Shown here: positions 1-9,603 of the stretch, piece after piece
Layout of the letters: each line of letters opens with the position of its first letter
Position numbering within the stretch: position 1 is the first letter of the stretch
Source: Desulfobacula sp.
Lineage (GTDB): Bacteria > Desulfobacterota > Desulfobacteria > Desulfobacterales > Desulfobacteraceae
NCBI GenBank assembly: GCA_020048635.1
Contig: JAIFMF010000089.1
Location: 1-45,905, forward strand
DNA length: 45,905 nt
Direction of reading: 5' to 3'
Made by a program: the position numbers and the translations under genes
Notes under the pieces: generated by a model
Seen by the model: the letters and a program-made list of their open reading frames with translations, nothing else
Databases searched by the model: none
What the model was told of the DNA's origin: nothing

Positions 1-33
1 TCAAAATATATTGTGACAGTCTGATAATATATA

Positions 34-60
34 TTATGTAAACTAATATTTATGTAAACT
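34..60. repeat. Direct repeat TTATGTAAACT (34-44 and 50-60), 16-bp period, upstream of the BI-1 family gene
   Basis: Two identical 11-mers read directly in the intergenic sequence. Confidence 0.6.
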
Positions 61-162
61 TCAATTGTGAGTTGGACTTGACACCTGATCAAATTGTAAT
101 CTTGTAATCTTTAATTTTCATGTTATATTACAGTGCAATTAACAACCCTATTGGAGGTTAAA

Positions 163-870
163 ATGAACTTATATTCTTCTTTTTCACAAAGCTCTGTTCT
201 TGTTAAAACTAATTCGTTTATAAGAAGTGTTTATAACTGGATGGCCATAGGACTTGCTTTGACAGGCTTTACAGCCTATTACGTAGCCCATAATGAAACA
301 TTGATACAAATGATTTTCGGCATCCCCGGATTGCTAATGATACTCATTATAGCAGAACTGGGATTTGTATTCTTTCTAAGCGCAAGAATTCAAAAAATTG
401 AAGCTTCTACAGCGACTGCATTATTTGCCATTTATTCAATTCTAAATGGGATAACACTTTCTTTTATTTTCATTGCTTATACCGCCACATCCATAGTTTC
501 AACGTTTCTTATCTGTGCAATTACTTTTCTTGCCTGTAGTGTTTATGGGATGATAACAAAAAAGGATCTGACCTCACTTGGCGGATTTATGTTTATGGGA
601 CTGATCGGAATTGTCATTGCTTCTGTTGTTAATATCTTTTTGCAAAGCTCAGGAATGCAGATGATTATTTCCTATATAGGTGTTATTGTTTTTATTGGCC
701 TTACAGCCTATGATACCCAGAAATTAAAAAGCATGGCGGTTACAATTCCTGATAATGCAACAGGTGGAATGATTCGAAAAGGTTCTATTATGGGAGCCCT
801 TACCCTGTATTTGGATTTTATTAATCTATTTATTATGCTTCTTCGTATATTTGGCAGTAGCAAAGAGTAA
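163..870 (+). CDS. Bax inhibitor-1/YccA family membrane protein
   Basis: Multiple hydrophobic helices, C-terminal GLTAYDTQKLK motif typical of the BI-1 family; GGAGG just upstream of the ATG at 163 (the listed ORF starts earlier). Confidence 0.9.
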   Translation: MNLYSSFSQSSVLVKTNSFIRSVYNWMAIGLALTGFTAYYVAHNETLIQMIFGIPGLLMILIIAELGFVFFLSARIQKIEASTATALFAIYSILNGITLSFIFIAYTATSIVSTFLICAITFLACSVYGMITKKDLTSLGGFMFMGLIGIVIASVVNIFLQSSGMQMIISYIGVIVFIGLTAYDTQKLKSMAVTIPDNATGGMIRKGSIMGALTLYLDFINLFIMLLRIFGSSKE

Positions 871-891
871 GAGTAATTAATAAATTCATCA

Positions 892-931
892 AAGCCCGCC
901 CTTTCAACCTGTGTTTTCAATGCGCGGGCTT
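892..931. terminator. Candidate bidirectional terminator between convergent BI-1 gene and glmM
   Basis: Inverted repeat AAGCCCGC (892-899) / GCGGGCTT (924-931), 24-nt loop; right arm lies inside the glmM 3' end. Confidence 0.5.
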
Positions 932-2272
932 ATTATAGATATTACCCTCAATGATGTTACAGATTTCATGACAATACTGCTCAGTAATCTTATGATCCGG
1001 GCCCTCCACCATTACTCGAAGCAAGGGTTGAGTACCTGAATAACGAATCAATACCCTTCCTTTATCGCCAAGCTTATTTTTAATATTTTGAATTGTATTC
1101 GCAATTAAATCAATTTTCATAAAATCAGGTCTTGATTCGTCAACTGATATATTCATTGAGACTTGAGGATACACTGTCATAGCGGATGCAAGAATGGACA
1201 ATGATTGTCCTGTTTCAAGAATTACATCTATGAGCTTTAAGGCTGAAAGCATACCGTCACCGGTTGTATGGTTGTCCAGAAAAATCATATGCCCTGAATC
1301 CTCTCCACCTATAATGGCGCCATGTTTTTGCATTTCTTCGAGTACTTTTCGATCTCCGACATCGGCTCTGATATGGTGAATTCCATAGTTCGTTAAAAAC
1401 TCAGTCAATCCAATGTTGCTCATAATTGTACTTACAATTATATTGTTTTTCAACTTATTATTTTGTTTTGCGTGTTTTGCACATATCGCCAGTATTCTAT
1501 CACCGGTAATTTCTTCACCGGTCTCATCAACAGCGATCAGTCGATCTGCATCACCATCAAAGGCAATGCCAAGATCTACCTTTTCTGTAACCACCTTCTG
1601 TCTGAGCTGCTCAATATGCTGAGAACCACAGTTATCATTTATATTTGTCCCGTTCGGAGAGTCATAAATAAATCGGGCTTCGAACAAATCTTTATTAAAA
1701 ACCATGTGACCGATTTTTGACGCTGATCCATTTGAACAGTCAATGATTATTTTTAATTTTTTTGCAAGTTTCTTGAATGGAACCTTTTCCAGTAAAAAAT
1801 CAGCATATCTTTGCAAACCGTCTGAAATTATAATTATTTTCCCCACATCTCCTCGTGGAACATCTTCGTTGTTGAGAATTAATGTTTCAATATGTTTTTC
1901 TTCTTCATCTGAAAGTTTTGTTCCATTGTACTTGAAAATTTTAATGCCATTGTCTTGAAATGGATTGTGAGAAGCAGATATTACAATCCCCGCACCCGCC
2001 TCTTTTATATCAGAACACAAGAAAGCAATTCCAGGTGTTGGGATAATACCTGTCTGAATAGCATCTACACCGGTTGATGCAACACCTGAAGAAATTGCCG
2101 CCTCAAGCATATCTCCTGAAATGCGCGTGTCTTTTCCAATAATGACTGCTTTATATCCTTTTTTTTTTACAAATATGCCGACGGCTCTTCCGGTTTGCAA
2201 GGCAATTTCACATGTCATAGGGTAATGATTGGCCTTACCTCTGATACCATCTGTTCCAAAAAGTATCCCCAT
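917..2272 (-). CDS. glmM: Phosphoglucosamine mutase
   Basis: FGTDGIRG start, ISASHNPFQDNGIK phosphoserine loop, DGDADR metal-binding motif, RYSGTQPLLRVMVEG C-terminal motif. Confidence 0.95.
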   Translation of the reverse strand: MGILFGTDGIRGKANHYPMTCEIALQTGRAVGIFVKKKGYKAVIIGKDTRISGDMLEAAISSGVASTGVDAIQTGIIPTPGIAFLCSDIKEAGAGIVISASHNPFQDNGIKIFKYNGTKLSDEEEKHIETLILNNEDVPRGDVGKIIIISDGLQRYADFLLEKVPFKKLAKKLKIIIDCSNGSASKIGHMVFNKDLFEARFIYDSPNGTNINDNCGSQHIEQLRQKVVTEKVDLGIAFDGDADRLIAVDETGEEITGDRILAICAKHAKQNNKLKNNIIVSTIMSNIGLTEFLTNYGIHHIRADVGDRKVLEEMQKHGAIIGGEDSGHMIFLDNHTTGDGMLSALKLIDVILETGQSLSILASAMTVYPQVSMNISVDESRPDFMKIDLIANTIQNIKNKLGDKGRVLIRYSGTQPLLRVMVEGPDHKITEQYCHEICNIIEGNIYNKPAH

Positions 2273-2276
2273 TTTT

Positions 2277-3503
2277 TTATTCCTGTCCGATCAGTAGTTT
2301 TTCAACCATTTTCTTTTCTATATTAAACAGCCAGGTGCTTCCTTGGTATTGTTCATCAGGTTCCAGGCTCTTGATCACATTAATATATTTATTCCCGTTT
2401 TTTTCTACCCTTTTTTCTACTCTTTTAATAAATGCTTCACCCTCATCATCCACTTCATCTTTTTTAAGTTCAATATCAAAAATTTTGTATGCTAATTCCA
2501 TTTTTGCTAAAGCTTTTTCAGGAGTTGATAATTTAGTTGCTGCCTTGTCCTTTTTCTTATCAATCAGCTTCTCTTTATATGGCTCTAATTTTTGGCAAAA
2601 TACTTCCAGCCGGGATATTCTTTCTATGATGCAGTCATTTAGTGTATCCTGCAAACCTTTAACAAGATCTTTTGAAAATTCATCATAAATGAAAAGAGGG
2701 CGTATATATTTATACCAGGACTTCAATGATATCAGCCCTGCAATATAGTAAATATTATTATTAAAAACATGGCTGACATTTTTGTGGATATTAAAATCTC
2801 TTGGAATGGAAGCATTCTTATAAGAGCCACCTAACAAAAGTCGATCATTTTTTAATTCATTTTTTCTGATAATGGAACCCGCTGCTGAAAGACATCCATA
2901 AGCAATCCGGACCGGTCCCACAAGGCCCCCCTGCCCGCCTAAAAAAATGGGTTTGGAATTGAGCATGACACCATGATGAATATCACCCATCATGGAAGGA
3001 GTGGCTTTATCCTGATGGGGTGTATAATTAAAATGGACAAACGAAGAGCCCACTTCGGAATGATTTTTCCGACTCGTACCGCCAGCCATAAAACAATCAC
3101 AAAAATTTATCAGGCTGCCAAGGGTTACAAATGGAAATAGAATCGTCTGTTTAAGGCCCACTGTATGGGCAGCAGTAGCTTCTTCTTCCAGTATTGTGCC
3201 TTTTCTGACAGAGGCTCCTGAACCAAATGTATTGTCACCAGCGAAAACCGCACCATTGAAAAAGCCGCCCATTAATTTTGTATTTTCACCCAACAATGTA
3301 TTCTCAAGCGTCACCGGGGCTTCATATCCGATTTGAGAATTTTTCATAATTAAAGATTTTTCTCCAAAGATTTTACAGCCGCCATAGATTGTAACATTTT
3401 CTCCAGATATTCTGTCAGGATTAACATCGTCCGAAATAAAAACAGTTTCCGGATTCGGTATGTTGATCCCTTTTTTGATAAGCTTTTCAATATTTTTTTT
3501 CAT
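2277..3503 (-). CDS. Left-handed beta-helix (GlmU C-terminal-like) protein lacking a nucleotidyltransferase domain
   Basis: Hexapeptide-type repeats, MAGGTSRKNHSEVGSSFVHFNYTP and PIFLGGQGGLVGP segments, helical C-terminus; 4 nt upstream of glmM. Confidence 0.75.
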   Translation of the reverse strand: MKKNIEKLIKKGINIPNPETVFISDDVNPDRISGENVTIYGGCKIFGEKSLIMKNSQIGYEAPVTLENTLLGENTKLMGGFFNGAVFAGDNTFGSGASVRKGTILEEEATAAHTVGLKQTILFPFVTLGSLINFCDCFMAGGTSRKNHSEVGSSFVHFNYTPHQDKATPSMMGDIHHGVMLNSKPIFLGGQGGLVGPVRIAYGCLSAAGSIIRKNELKNDRLLLGGSYKNASIPRDFNIHKNVSHVFNNNIYYIAGLISLKSWYKYIRPLFIYDEFSKDLVKGLQDTLNDCIIERISRLEVFCQKLEPYKEKLIDKKKDKAATKLSTPEKALAKMELAYKIFDIELKKDEVDDEGEAFIKRVEKRVEKNGNKYINVIKSLEPDEQYQGSTWLFNIEKKMVEKLLIGQE

Positions 3504-3631
3504 GAGATTATAAATAATTGTCAGAGGGTTGAATTGTCAAGGTATTTTCTATATCGGACTTGACCTCCGAAAAAGATTTTCGTATAATTATGTTAACATT
3601 CCTAAAATTTATAATATCTTTTGGAGAAAAA

Positions 3632-5254
3632 ATGAGCCGGTTGAAATTAACCAATTATCATTCATACAAAGAATTATTAGAACTTTCAAAAAAAATGGTT
3701 AAAAAAAACTACCACTTGAAAAATCTAATTCGACGTCCTGACAGACTAAATCAATTTTCAATCCGGATAGACAATTTTTTTTATGATTTTTCAAAACAAA
3801 GGATAGAAGAAACCATATTAAAAGAATTGGTTCAACTTGCAAGAGAAGTTAAAGCCAAGGATGAATTTCTAAAAATGATATCCGGCGAAATAATCAATGT
3901 TACTGAAAACAGAGCTGCCCTCCATACTGCAACCAGAGATTTTACCAAAATTCCCATTTTTTTGAATGGTGCGGATATCAAGCTTGAAATCAATCGGGTA
4001 AATGAACAAATCAAAATGTTTTCTTCAAAAACACATCAAAAAATGATCAAGGGCTCTACAGGAAAAGACTTCACTGATGCTGTTATTATTGGTATCGGCG
4101 GTTCCTATCTTGGATGTGAATTTGTTTTCAATGCATTAAAACACAGCATAAAACCGAAAATTGACCTTCATTTCCTGCCCAATGTCGACATTGATAATTT
4201 TGGCCAGATTATTAAAGAAATTGATCCTGAAACTTGTCTATGGATTGTTATTTCAAAAACTTATACTACAACTGAAACATTGGCCAATCTGGAACAGGCC
4301 CTTCTTTTTTTAAAAGAGCATCACCTTGATCCGGCAAAGCATCTTGTCACGGTCACTTCAAAGGGAAGTCCCGGCGATAACCCCTCAAACCCTGTCCTTG
4401 CTTCTTTTCATATGTTTGATTTTATCGGTGGAAGATATTCCGTAAGCTCTGCCGTAGGAGGAGTTCCCTTGAGCCTTGCCTTTGGTCATGATGTTTTTAT
4501 CCGTTTTTTAAAAGGCTGCCATGAAATGGATGTGCATGCGTCCAATGCCTCGGAAGAAAAAAATATTCCTTTGGTCTCCGCGCTCATCAGTATATGGAAT
4601 TCAAATTTTCTGGGCTATGCAGCCCAGGCGATCATCCCATACTGCTCAGCCCTGTCAAGACTTGCTCCCCATATCCAGCAGTTGTATATGGAAAGCATAG
4701 GTAAAGGAACTACAATTAATGGAGAACCAACAGATTATAAGACAGGAGCAATTATTTTTGGAGAGCCGGGGACCAATGCCCAACATTCTTTTTTCCAGTT
4801 TGCTCACCAGGGCAGCCCCTTCCCTGTGGAATTTATTGGAGTTGTAAATCCAATTTACACAAAGAACCAGGCAATATCAAAAGGCGTTTACAACCACCAG
4901 GAATTGTGGGCAAATATGATTGCCCAGGCTCAGGCCCTTGCAGTAGGAAAGGACGATGAAGATAAGGCTAAATATTTCACAGGGAATAGACCCTCATCTA
5001 CTATCATTGTCAATGATTTAACTCCAGAAAGCATCGGTATGCTTCTTTCTTTTTATGAAGCAAGAACAGTGTATGAAGGATTCATTCTGGGCGTAAATCC
5101 CTTCGATCAATTTGGTGTTGAACTTGGAAAAATCCTTGCTTCAGACATCAGAAATCAAATCAGAATGAAAAATACAAATGCGGCATATGATTTTGATTCT
5201 CTCGATCCGGCAGTCAAATTCTATCTTGATACTTTGTTTAAAGGATCTTTATAA
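3632..5254 (+). CDS. pgi: Glucose-6-phosphate isomerase
   Basis: VIIGIGGSYLGCEF, GGRYSVSSAVGGVPLSLAFG, and QLYMESIGKG motifs; GGAG before the ATG at 3632. Confidence 0.93.
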   Translation: MSRLKLTNYHSYKELLELSKKMVKKNYHLKNLIRRPDRLNQFSIRIDNFFYDFSKQRIEETILKELVQLAREVKAKDEFLKMISGEIINVTENRAALHTATRDFTKIPIFLNGADIKLEINRVNEQIKMFSSKTHQKMIKGSTGKDFTDAVIIGIGGSYLGCEFVFNALKHSIKPKIDLHFLPNVDIDNFGQIIKEIDPETCLWIVISKTYTTTETLANLEQALLFLKEHHLDPAKHLVTVTSKGSPGDNPSNPVLASFHMFDFIGGRYSVSSAVGGVPLSLAFGHDVFIRFLKGCHEMDVHASNASEEKNIPLVSALISIWNSNFLGYAAQAIIPYCSALSRLAPHIQQLYMESIGKGTTINGEPTDYKTGAIIFGEPGTNAQHSFFQFAHQGSPFPVEFIGVVNPIYTKNQAISKGVYNHQELWANMIAQAQALAVGKDDEDKAKYFTGNRPSSTIIVNDLTPESIGMLLSFYEARTVYEGFILGVNPFDQFGVELGKILASDIRNQIRMKNTNAAYDFDSLDPAVKFYLDTLFKGSL

Positions 5255-6262
5255 AAATTTATAAATCACACTGCCCCATGTAAGTCCTGCGCCCAGGCCT
5301 ACAAAAAGCACAACATCGCCTGATTTGCCTATTCTTTCTTGGCCCATTGCTTCATGCAGGGCAAGCGGAATACTGGCCGCCGTTGTATTCCCATATTTCT
5401 GAATATTATGAAAAATCCTATTTTCATCCACTTTTAGGAATTGACCAAGAGCTTGATTAATCCTTAAATTGGCCTGATGTGGTATGATAAGATCAATATC
5501 ATCCAGACTCATCTGTGCTTTTTCAAGGGCTTCGTTAATCACCTGCGGCAGCATTCTCACTGCTTTTTTAAATATGGCAGGCCCATCCATGACAGGGAAA
5601 TATCGTGGATCATCTGTCGGAACACCCGGTGGCAAACGTGTCGGAAGTCTTGATGCAGGAAGTTCAGCCATCAAGGCTTCAGCATAATTGCCATCTGTAT
5701 GAAGTGCCGATGCAAGTACCCCTGCATTTTCATCTGTTTCAACGCCTTCAATACAAAGAGCGGCTGCCCCATCCCCAAAAATCACCGTTATATCCCGTCC
5801 CCGTGTTGACTTGTCCAAGCCGGAAGACTGAACCTCTGCCCCAACAAGAAGAACTTTTCCGGCAAGCCCTGTTTTTATATAGGCATCTGCCGTGGCAAGA
5901 CCATAAAGGAATCCGGTACATTGCTGTCGGATATCAAGGGCAGGGGTTGAATTTAGACCTAATTTTGCCTGAAGAAGGCAGCCGGAACCTGGAAACATAA
6001 TATCCGGGCTAAGTGTTGCAAAAATTATGAAATCAAGATCCTCTGCAGTCCATCCGGCATTTGCCAGGGCCATTTTTGATGCTTCTAATCCCAAATCAGA
6101 TGAACCTGTCGCACCTTCCTGGTTGATCCAGTATCTTTGCTCAATGCCGGTTCGCTGTTTTATCCACTCGTCCGATGTATCCATCATTTTTTCGAGATCA
6201 TGATTGGTTATAAGATTAGGCGGAACAAACATTCCCGTTCCGCTTATTATGCTTTTCTTCAT
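5249..6262 (-). CDS. fabH: 3-oxoacyl-ACP synthase III
   Basis: DEWIKQRTGIEQR, DIRQQCTGFLYGL catalytic Cys region, IPHQANLRI, GNTTAASIPLAL. Confidence 0.94.
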   Translation of the reverse strand: MKKSIISGTGMFVPPNLITNHDLEKMMDTSDEWIKQRTGIEQRYWINQEGATGSSDLGLEASKMALANAGWTAEDLDFIIFATLSPDIMFPGSGCLLQAKLGLNSTPALDIRQQCTGFLYGLATADAYIKTGLAGKVLLVGAEVQSSGLDKSTRGRDITVIFGDGAAALCIEGVETDENAGVLASALHTDGNYAEALMAELPASRLPTRLPPGVPTDDPRYFPVMDGPAIFKKAVRMLPQVINEALEKAQMSLDDIDLIIPHQANLRINQALGQFLKVDENRIFHNIQKYGNTTAASIPLALHEAMGQERIGKSGDVVLFVGLGAGLTWGSVIYKFL

Positions 6263-6454
6263 TCAAGCCTTCCTTATCGAACAGAATTTTCATTGATAAT
6301 ACACCTCAGTCACATTTTTCTTCACGCCTTATAGTATTTATTTTTTATAATGGCAAGAAACATCAACTTTTTGTTTTTTCCCTTGCAGATGAAACAGTTA
6401 TATTATATGGAGTAGCTGGCATAAACACTTTCCTTCATAATTAAGAGGCATGAA

Positions 6455-6838
6455 ATGGCAGACCCGAACAGACTTCTGATCGTTGATGATAACGAAGACA
6501 TATTATCCACTTTCTACGAATTTTTTAATTCTATGGGTTACGAAGTAAAAACAGCTGTAGACGGTTTTGCCGCCTTAAAACTGATGAAAGATAAATCCAA
6601 TTTCTTTGATTGTCTGATCACGGATCTTGTAATGCCGAATATCAGTGGTGTCGGACTGATTTCAATAGTAAAAAAAGAATACCCTCATCTTAAAATCATA
6701 GCCATGACTGGATATGGAGATCAACCCGGTGCTCTTGCTTCAGAGGCTGAAGCCGATATTGTTCTCTTTAAACCCATTGATCTTTTTAAAATTGAAAATA
6801 CTGTTTCTGAATTAATCAACCAGGCTAAAGATAATTAA
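6455..6838 (+). CDS. Stand-alone response regulator receiver protein
   Basis: IVDDNEDIL acidic pair, phospho-acceptor region CLITDLVMP, conserved T (AMTGYG) and K (LFKP); no output domain. Confidence 0.9.
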   Translation: MADPNRLLIVDDNEDILSTFYEFFNSMGYEVKTAVDGFAALKLMKDKSNFFDCLITDLVMPNISGVGLISIVKKEYPHLKIIAMTGYGDQPGALASEAEADIVLFKPIDLFKIENTVSELINQAKDN

Positions 6839-6856
6839 AAGAATTAAGATAGAAAT

Positions 6857-7927
6857 ATGACTACCCCTTTAATCGGCGTCAGCAAATCGATTTTGCAAAT
6901 AAAAGAACTGATCAATCATGTAGCCAATACCTGTTTGAATGTATTGATAACAGGTGAAACAGGCGTGGGTAAGGAAGTTGTTGCTCAGAACTTATATGCT
7001 GAATCTTCAAGATCAACAAAGAATTTTGTAAAAATAAATTGCGCTGCACTTCCTGAAACTCTACTTGAAAGCGAGCTCTTCGGCTATGAAAAAGGCGCAT
7101 TTACAGGGGCTCACAAGAAACGTCCCGGAAAATTTCAAACCGCGGACAAGGGCGTTCTCTTCCTCGATGAAATCGGTGATATGCCCATGGCATTGCAGTC
7201 TAAGATGCTCCACGTTCTTCAGAGCGGAGAATTCTCTCCTCTGGGATCGGACCAGGAATTCAGAACCGATGTCTGGGTCATCGCAGCAACCAATCATAAC
7301 TTAGAAGAAAGCATGCACAAAAAAACATTCAGAGAAGATCTGTTCTACCGGTTGAATATTATAAAGATTGAGGTTCCGCCGTTACGCGAAAGAAAAGAAG
7401 ATATTCCATCGCTGTTGGAATACTATTATAGACTCTATAAATCAGAATACCCTGACAATCATGGAAGCAAGCCGGATGCCGAAATTCTTTCAAAATTGTG
7501 CAATTATCCATGGCCTGGAAATGTTCGACAGCTTCAAAATTGTATCAAAAAACAGATGATATTAAATTCCTGGGCTAAAATTATCGAAGACTTGCCCTCT
7601 GAGAATTTGGAAACAGCTCCTCAAGTTCAGACAGACGACCGCAGTAACGATGCCTCTGTAACAAAAAGAGATGAATTTGCCGATGACCGGACTTCAATTA
7701 TTTCCAAGTTTGTTGATCTCTCCACAAGCTCGGATAAACTGTTTGAAGATATCTCACTTAAAAAGATTAAAAAATTGGCATCGGATAGAGTTGAAAAGGA
7801 AGTGATCCTGTTTGTTCTTGAAAAAGTGGGTTGGAACAGATCCCGCGCTGCAAAAATATTAAAGATAAGCTATAAGACCCTTCTTTATAAGATGGATGAA
7901 TTTGAAATTTTTCCTCCGATAAAATAA
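6857..7927 (+). CDS. Sigma-54-dependent transcriptional activator without receiver domain
   Basis: GETGVGKE Walker A, ESELFGYEKGAFTGAHKKRPGKF (intact GAFTGA), LFLDEIGDM, Fis-type HTH at the C-terminus (WNRSRAAKILKISYKTLLYKM). Confidence 0.93.
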   Translation: MTTPLIGVSKSILQIKELINHVANTCLNVLITGETGVGKEVVAQNLYAESSRSTKNFVKINCAALPETLLESELFGYEKGAFTGAHKKRPGKFQTADKGVLFLDEIGDMPMALQSKMLHVLQSGEFSPLGSDQEFRTDVWVIAATNHNLEESMHKKTFREDLFYRLNIIKIEVPPLRERKEDIPSLLEYYYRLYKSEYPDNHGSKPDAEILSKLCNYPWPGNVRQLQNCIKKQMILNSWAKIIEDLPSENLETAPQVQTDDRSNDASVTKRDEFADDRTSIISKFVDLSTSSDKLFEDISLKKIKKLASDRVEKEVILFVLEKVGWNRSRAAKILKISYKTLLYKMDEFEIFPPIK

Positions 7928-7940
7928 TCTTTGCCCTTTT

Positions 7941-9374
7941 TTATCCATGAATCGCCTTTCCGGATGCTTTTAAAGCAAGTTCTCCCATAATTTCCGCCAA
8001 AGTCGGATGGGCGTGAACGGTAAAGGCTATATCTCCTGCTGTCAATCCATTTTTAATGGCAAGGGTTGCCTCGGCAATCAGGTCAGTGGCATGGGCACCG
8101 ATTAGATGTACTCCAAGAATTTTTCCGGATTCTTTTTCAATAATCATTTTTGCAAAACCCGGTAGTTCATCAATCGCCTGTGCTTTTCCAAGCGCTCTGA
8201 AATTGACGGTAAAACATTCAACATCAAACTCTTTTTTCCGGGCTTCTGATTCACTTAATCCAACAGTGCCAATCTCCGGCATGGTAAAGATAGCCCCGGG
8301 GATCACATCATAATTCATGACACTATTTTTTCCCATTGCATTCTCAGCAGCTATGATTCCTTCATGGGAAGCGACATGGGCAAGCATCACTTTTTGAGGC
8401 CCTAAAATATCACCAACGGCATAAACCCCTTTTGTAAGGGTTTCCATTTTGTCATCAACCTCAATCCATCCCTGGAGTGAAGTTTTGAGATTTATCGTTT
8501 CCAGGCCCAGGTCCTTTAAAAGGGCTGAACGGCCGATGCAGACAATCATTTTCTGTGCATGTATCATATCGATCTTTAATTTTTTGGGATCTGGATTGTC
8601 TGTAAACGGGGATAGGCTAAAATTGATGGAAAGCAGGTCACCTTTCAGCTCAGAAGATTTTACAATGGTATCACATAAAACCGTAATTTTTCGTTTTTTC
8701 ATTTCTTTTAACAGTAATTTTGAACAATCTTCATCCACCGAAGGTAGGGGAAGAAGCCTTGACAAGGCTTCCACAACCGTCACATCAGATCCAAGAGCTG
8801 AAAATATACATGCAAATTCGCAACCGATTACCCCTCCCCCGACAATCACCATAGATTTTGGAATTTCGTTTAATTGCAGGATATCGTTAGATGATAATAC
8901 TCGGTCATGATCAAAGGGAAAATTGCTTACATTTAGAGGTTCTGTCCCGGTTGCAAGGATCAGTCTGTCATATGTAAGGTCTTTTCTACTTCCATCAATA
9001 AACACGATTTCAACGATTCCAGGGCCCTTTATTTTTGCACGGCCCATCTCCACAGAAACATGACTTGCTTGTAATAATGATGCAATACCCTTTCTCTGTG
9101 TCTCAAGGATTTTATTCTTTTTTTCCATTAAAGCCATCATATCAGGGAAAACACTTCCATTAACTCTGATACCGAATTTTCCTGCCTCGCAACATTTTAA
9201 GAATATATCCGCTGAATTTTTTAAGATCTTTGACGGGATACATCCCCAGTTCAGACAGGTTCCGCCAAGATTTTCTTTTTCTATTAACGTTACTTCCCCA
9301 CCCAGCGCAGCTGCCCGAAGCGCTGCCACATAACCGCCGGGACCACCGCCGATAATAACAATTTTAGTTGCCAT
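7941..9374 (-). CDS. lpdA: Dihydrolipoyl dehydrogenase
   Basis: GGGPGGYVAALRAAALG, GGTCLNWGCIPSK redox disulfide, C-terminal HAHPTLAE; start at 9374 favoured by upstream GGAG. Confidence 0.93.
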   Translation of the reverse strand: MATKIVIIGGGPGGYVAALRAAALGGEVTLIEKENLGGTCLNWGCIPSKILKNSADIFLKCCEAGKFGIRVNGSVFPDMMALMEKKNKILETQRKGIASLLQASHVSVEMGRAKIKGPGIVEIVFIDGSRKDLTYDRLILATGTEPLNVSNFPFDHDRVLSSNDILQLNEIPKSMVIVGGGVIGCEFACIFSALGSDVTVVEALSRLLPLPSVDEDCSKLLLKEMKKRKITVLCDTIVKSSELKGDLLSINFSLSPFTDNPDPKKLKIDMIHAQKMIVCIGRSALLKDLGLETINLKTSLQGWIEVDDKMETLTKGVYAVGDILGPQKVMLAHVASHEGIIAAENAMGKNSVMNYDVIPGAIFTMPEIGTVGLSESEARKKEFDVECFTVNFRALGKAQAIDELPGFAKMIIEKESGKILGVHLIGAHATDLIAEATLAIKNGLTAGDIAFTVHAHPTLAEIMGELALKASGKAIHG

Positions 9375-9514
9375 ACAATACTCCACTTTGATTCTATTCA
9401 TCATTAAAACAGGTTTGGTTATATCTGTCTTGCGAATTTTCAGTTCATTCTAAATGAATTTCATTAATATTCATAAATAAAATTTAATTTTACATAAGTT
9501 TTAGTAATTTTAAT

Positions 9515-9543
9515 TTGACAATATCATTATCGTAAAGTATTTA
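9515..9543 (+). promoter_or_regulatory. Candidate sigma-70 promoter for the gcv operon
   Basis: TTGACA (9515-9520), 17-nt spacer, TATTTA (9538-9543) upstream of gcvT. Confidence 0.5.
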
Positions 9544-9603
9544 TCAACAACCAATTAAAATATTTATTTTAATAATTCGAGGTTCATAATAAGGAATATT
9601 ATC

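Noticed and set aside
5605-6000. 131-aa plus-strand ORF opposite fabH
   Set aside because: Antisense shadow ORF, low-complexity composition.
6405-6430. Possible sigma-54 promoter (CTGGCATAAACACTTTCC) before the response regulator
   Set aside because: The -24 part fits but the invariant GC of the -12 element is missing at correct spacing.
9405-9603. Possible glycine riboswitch upstream of gcvT
   Set aside because: Region is very AT-rich and I could not find the conserved aptamer core; only a promoter-like element is visible. A covariance search would decide.
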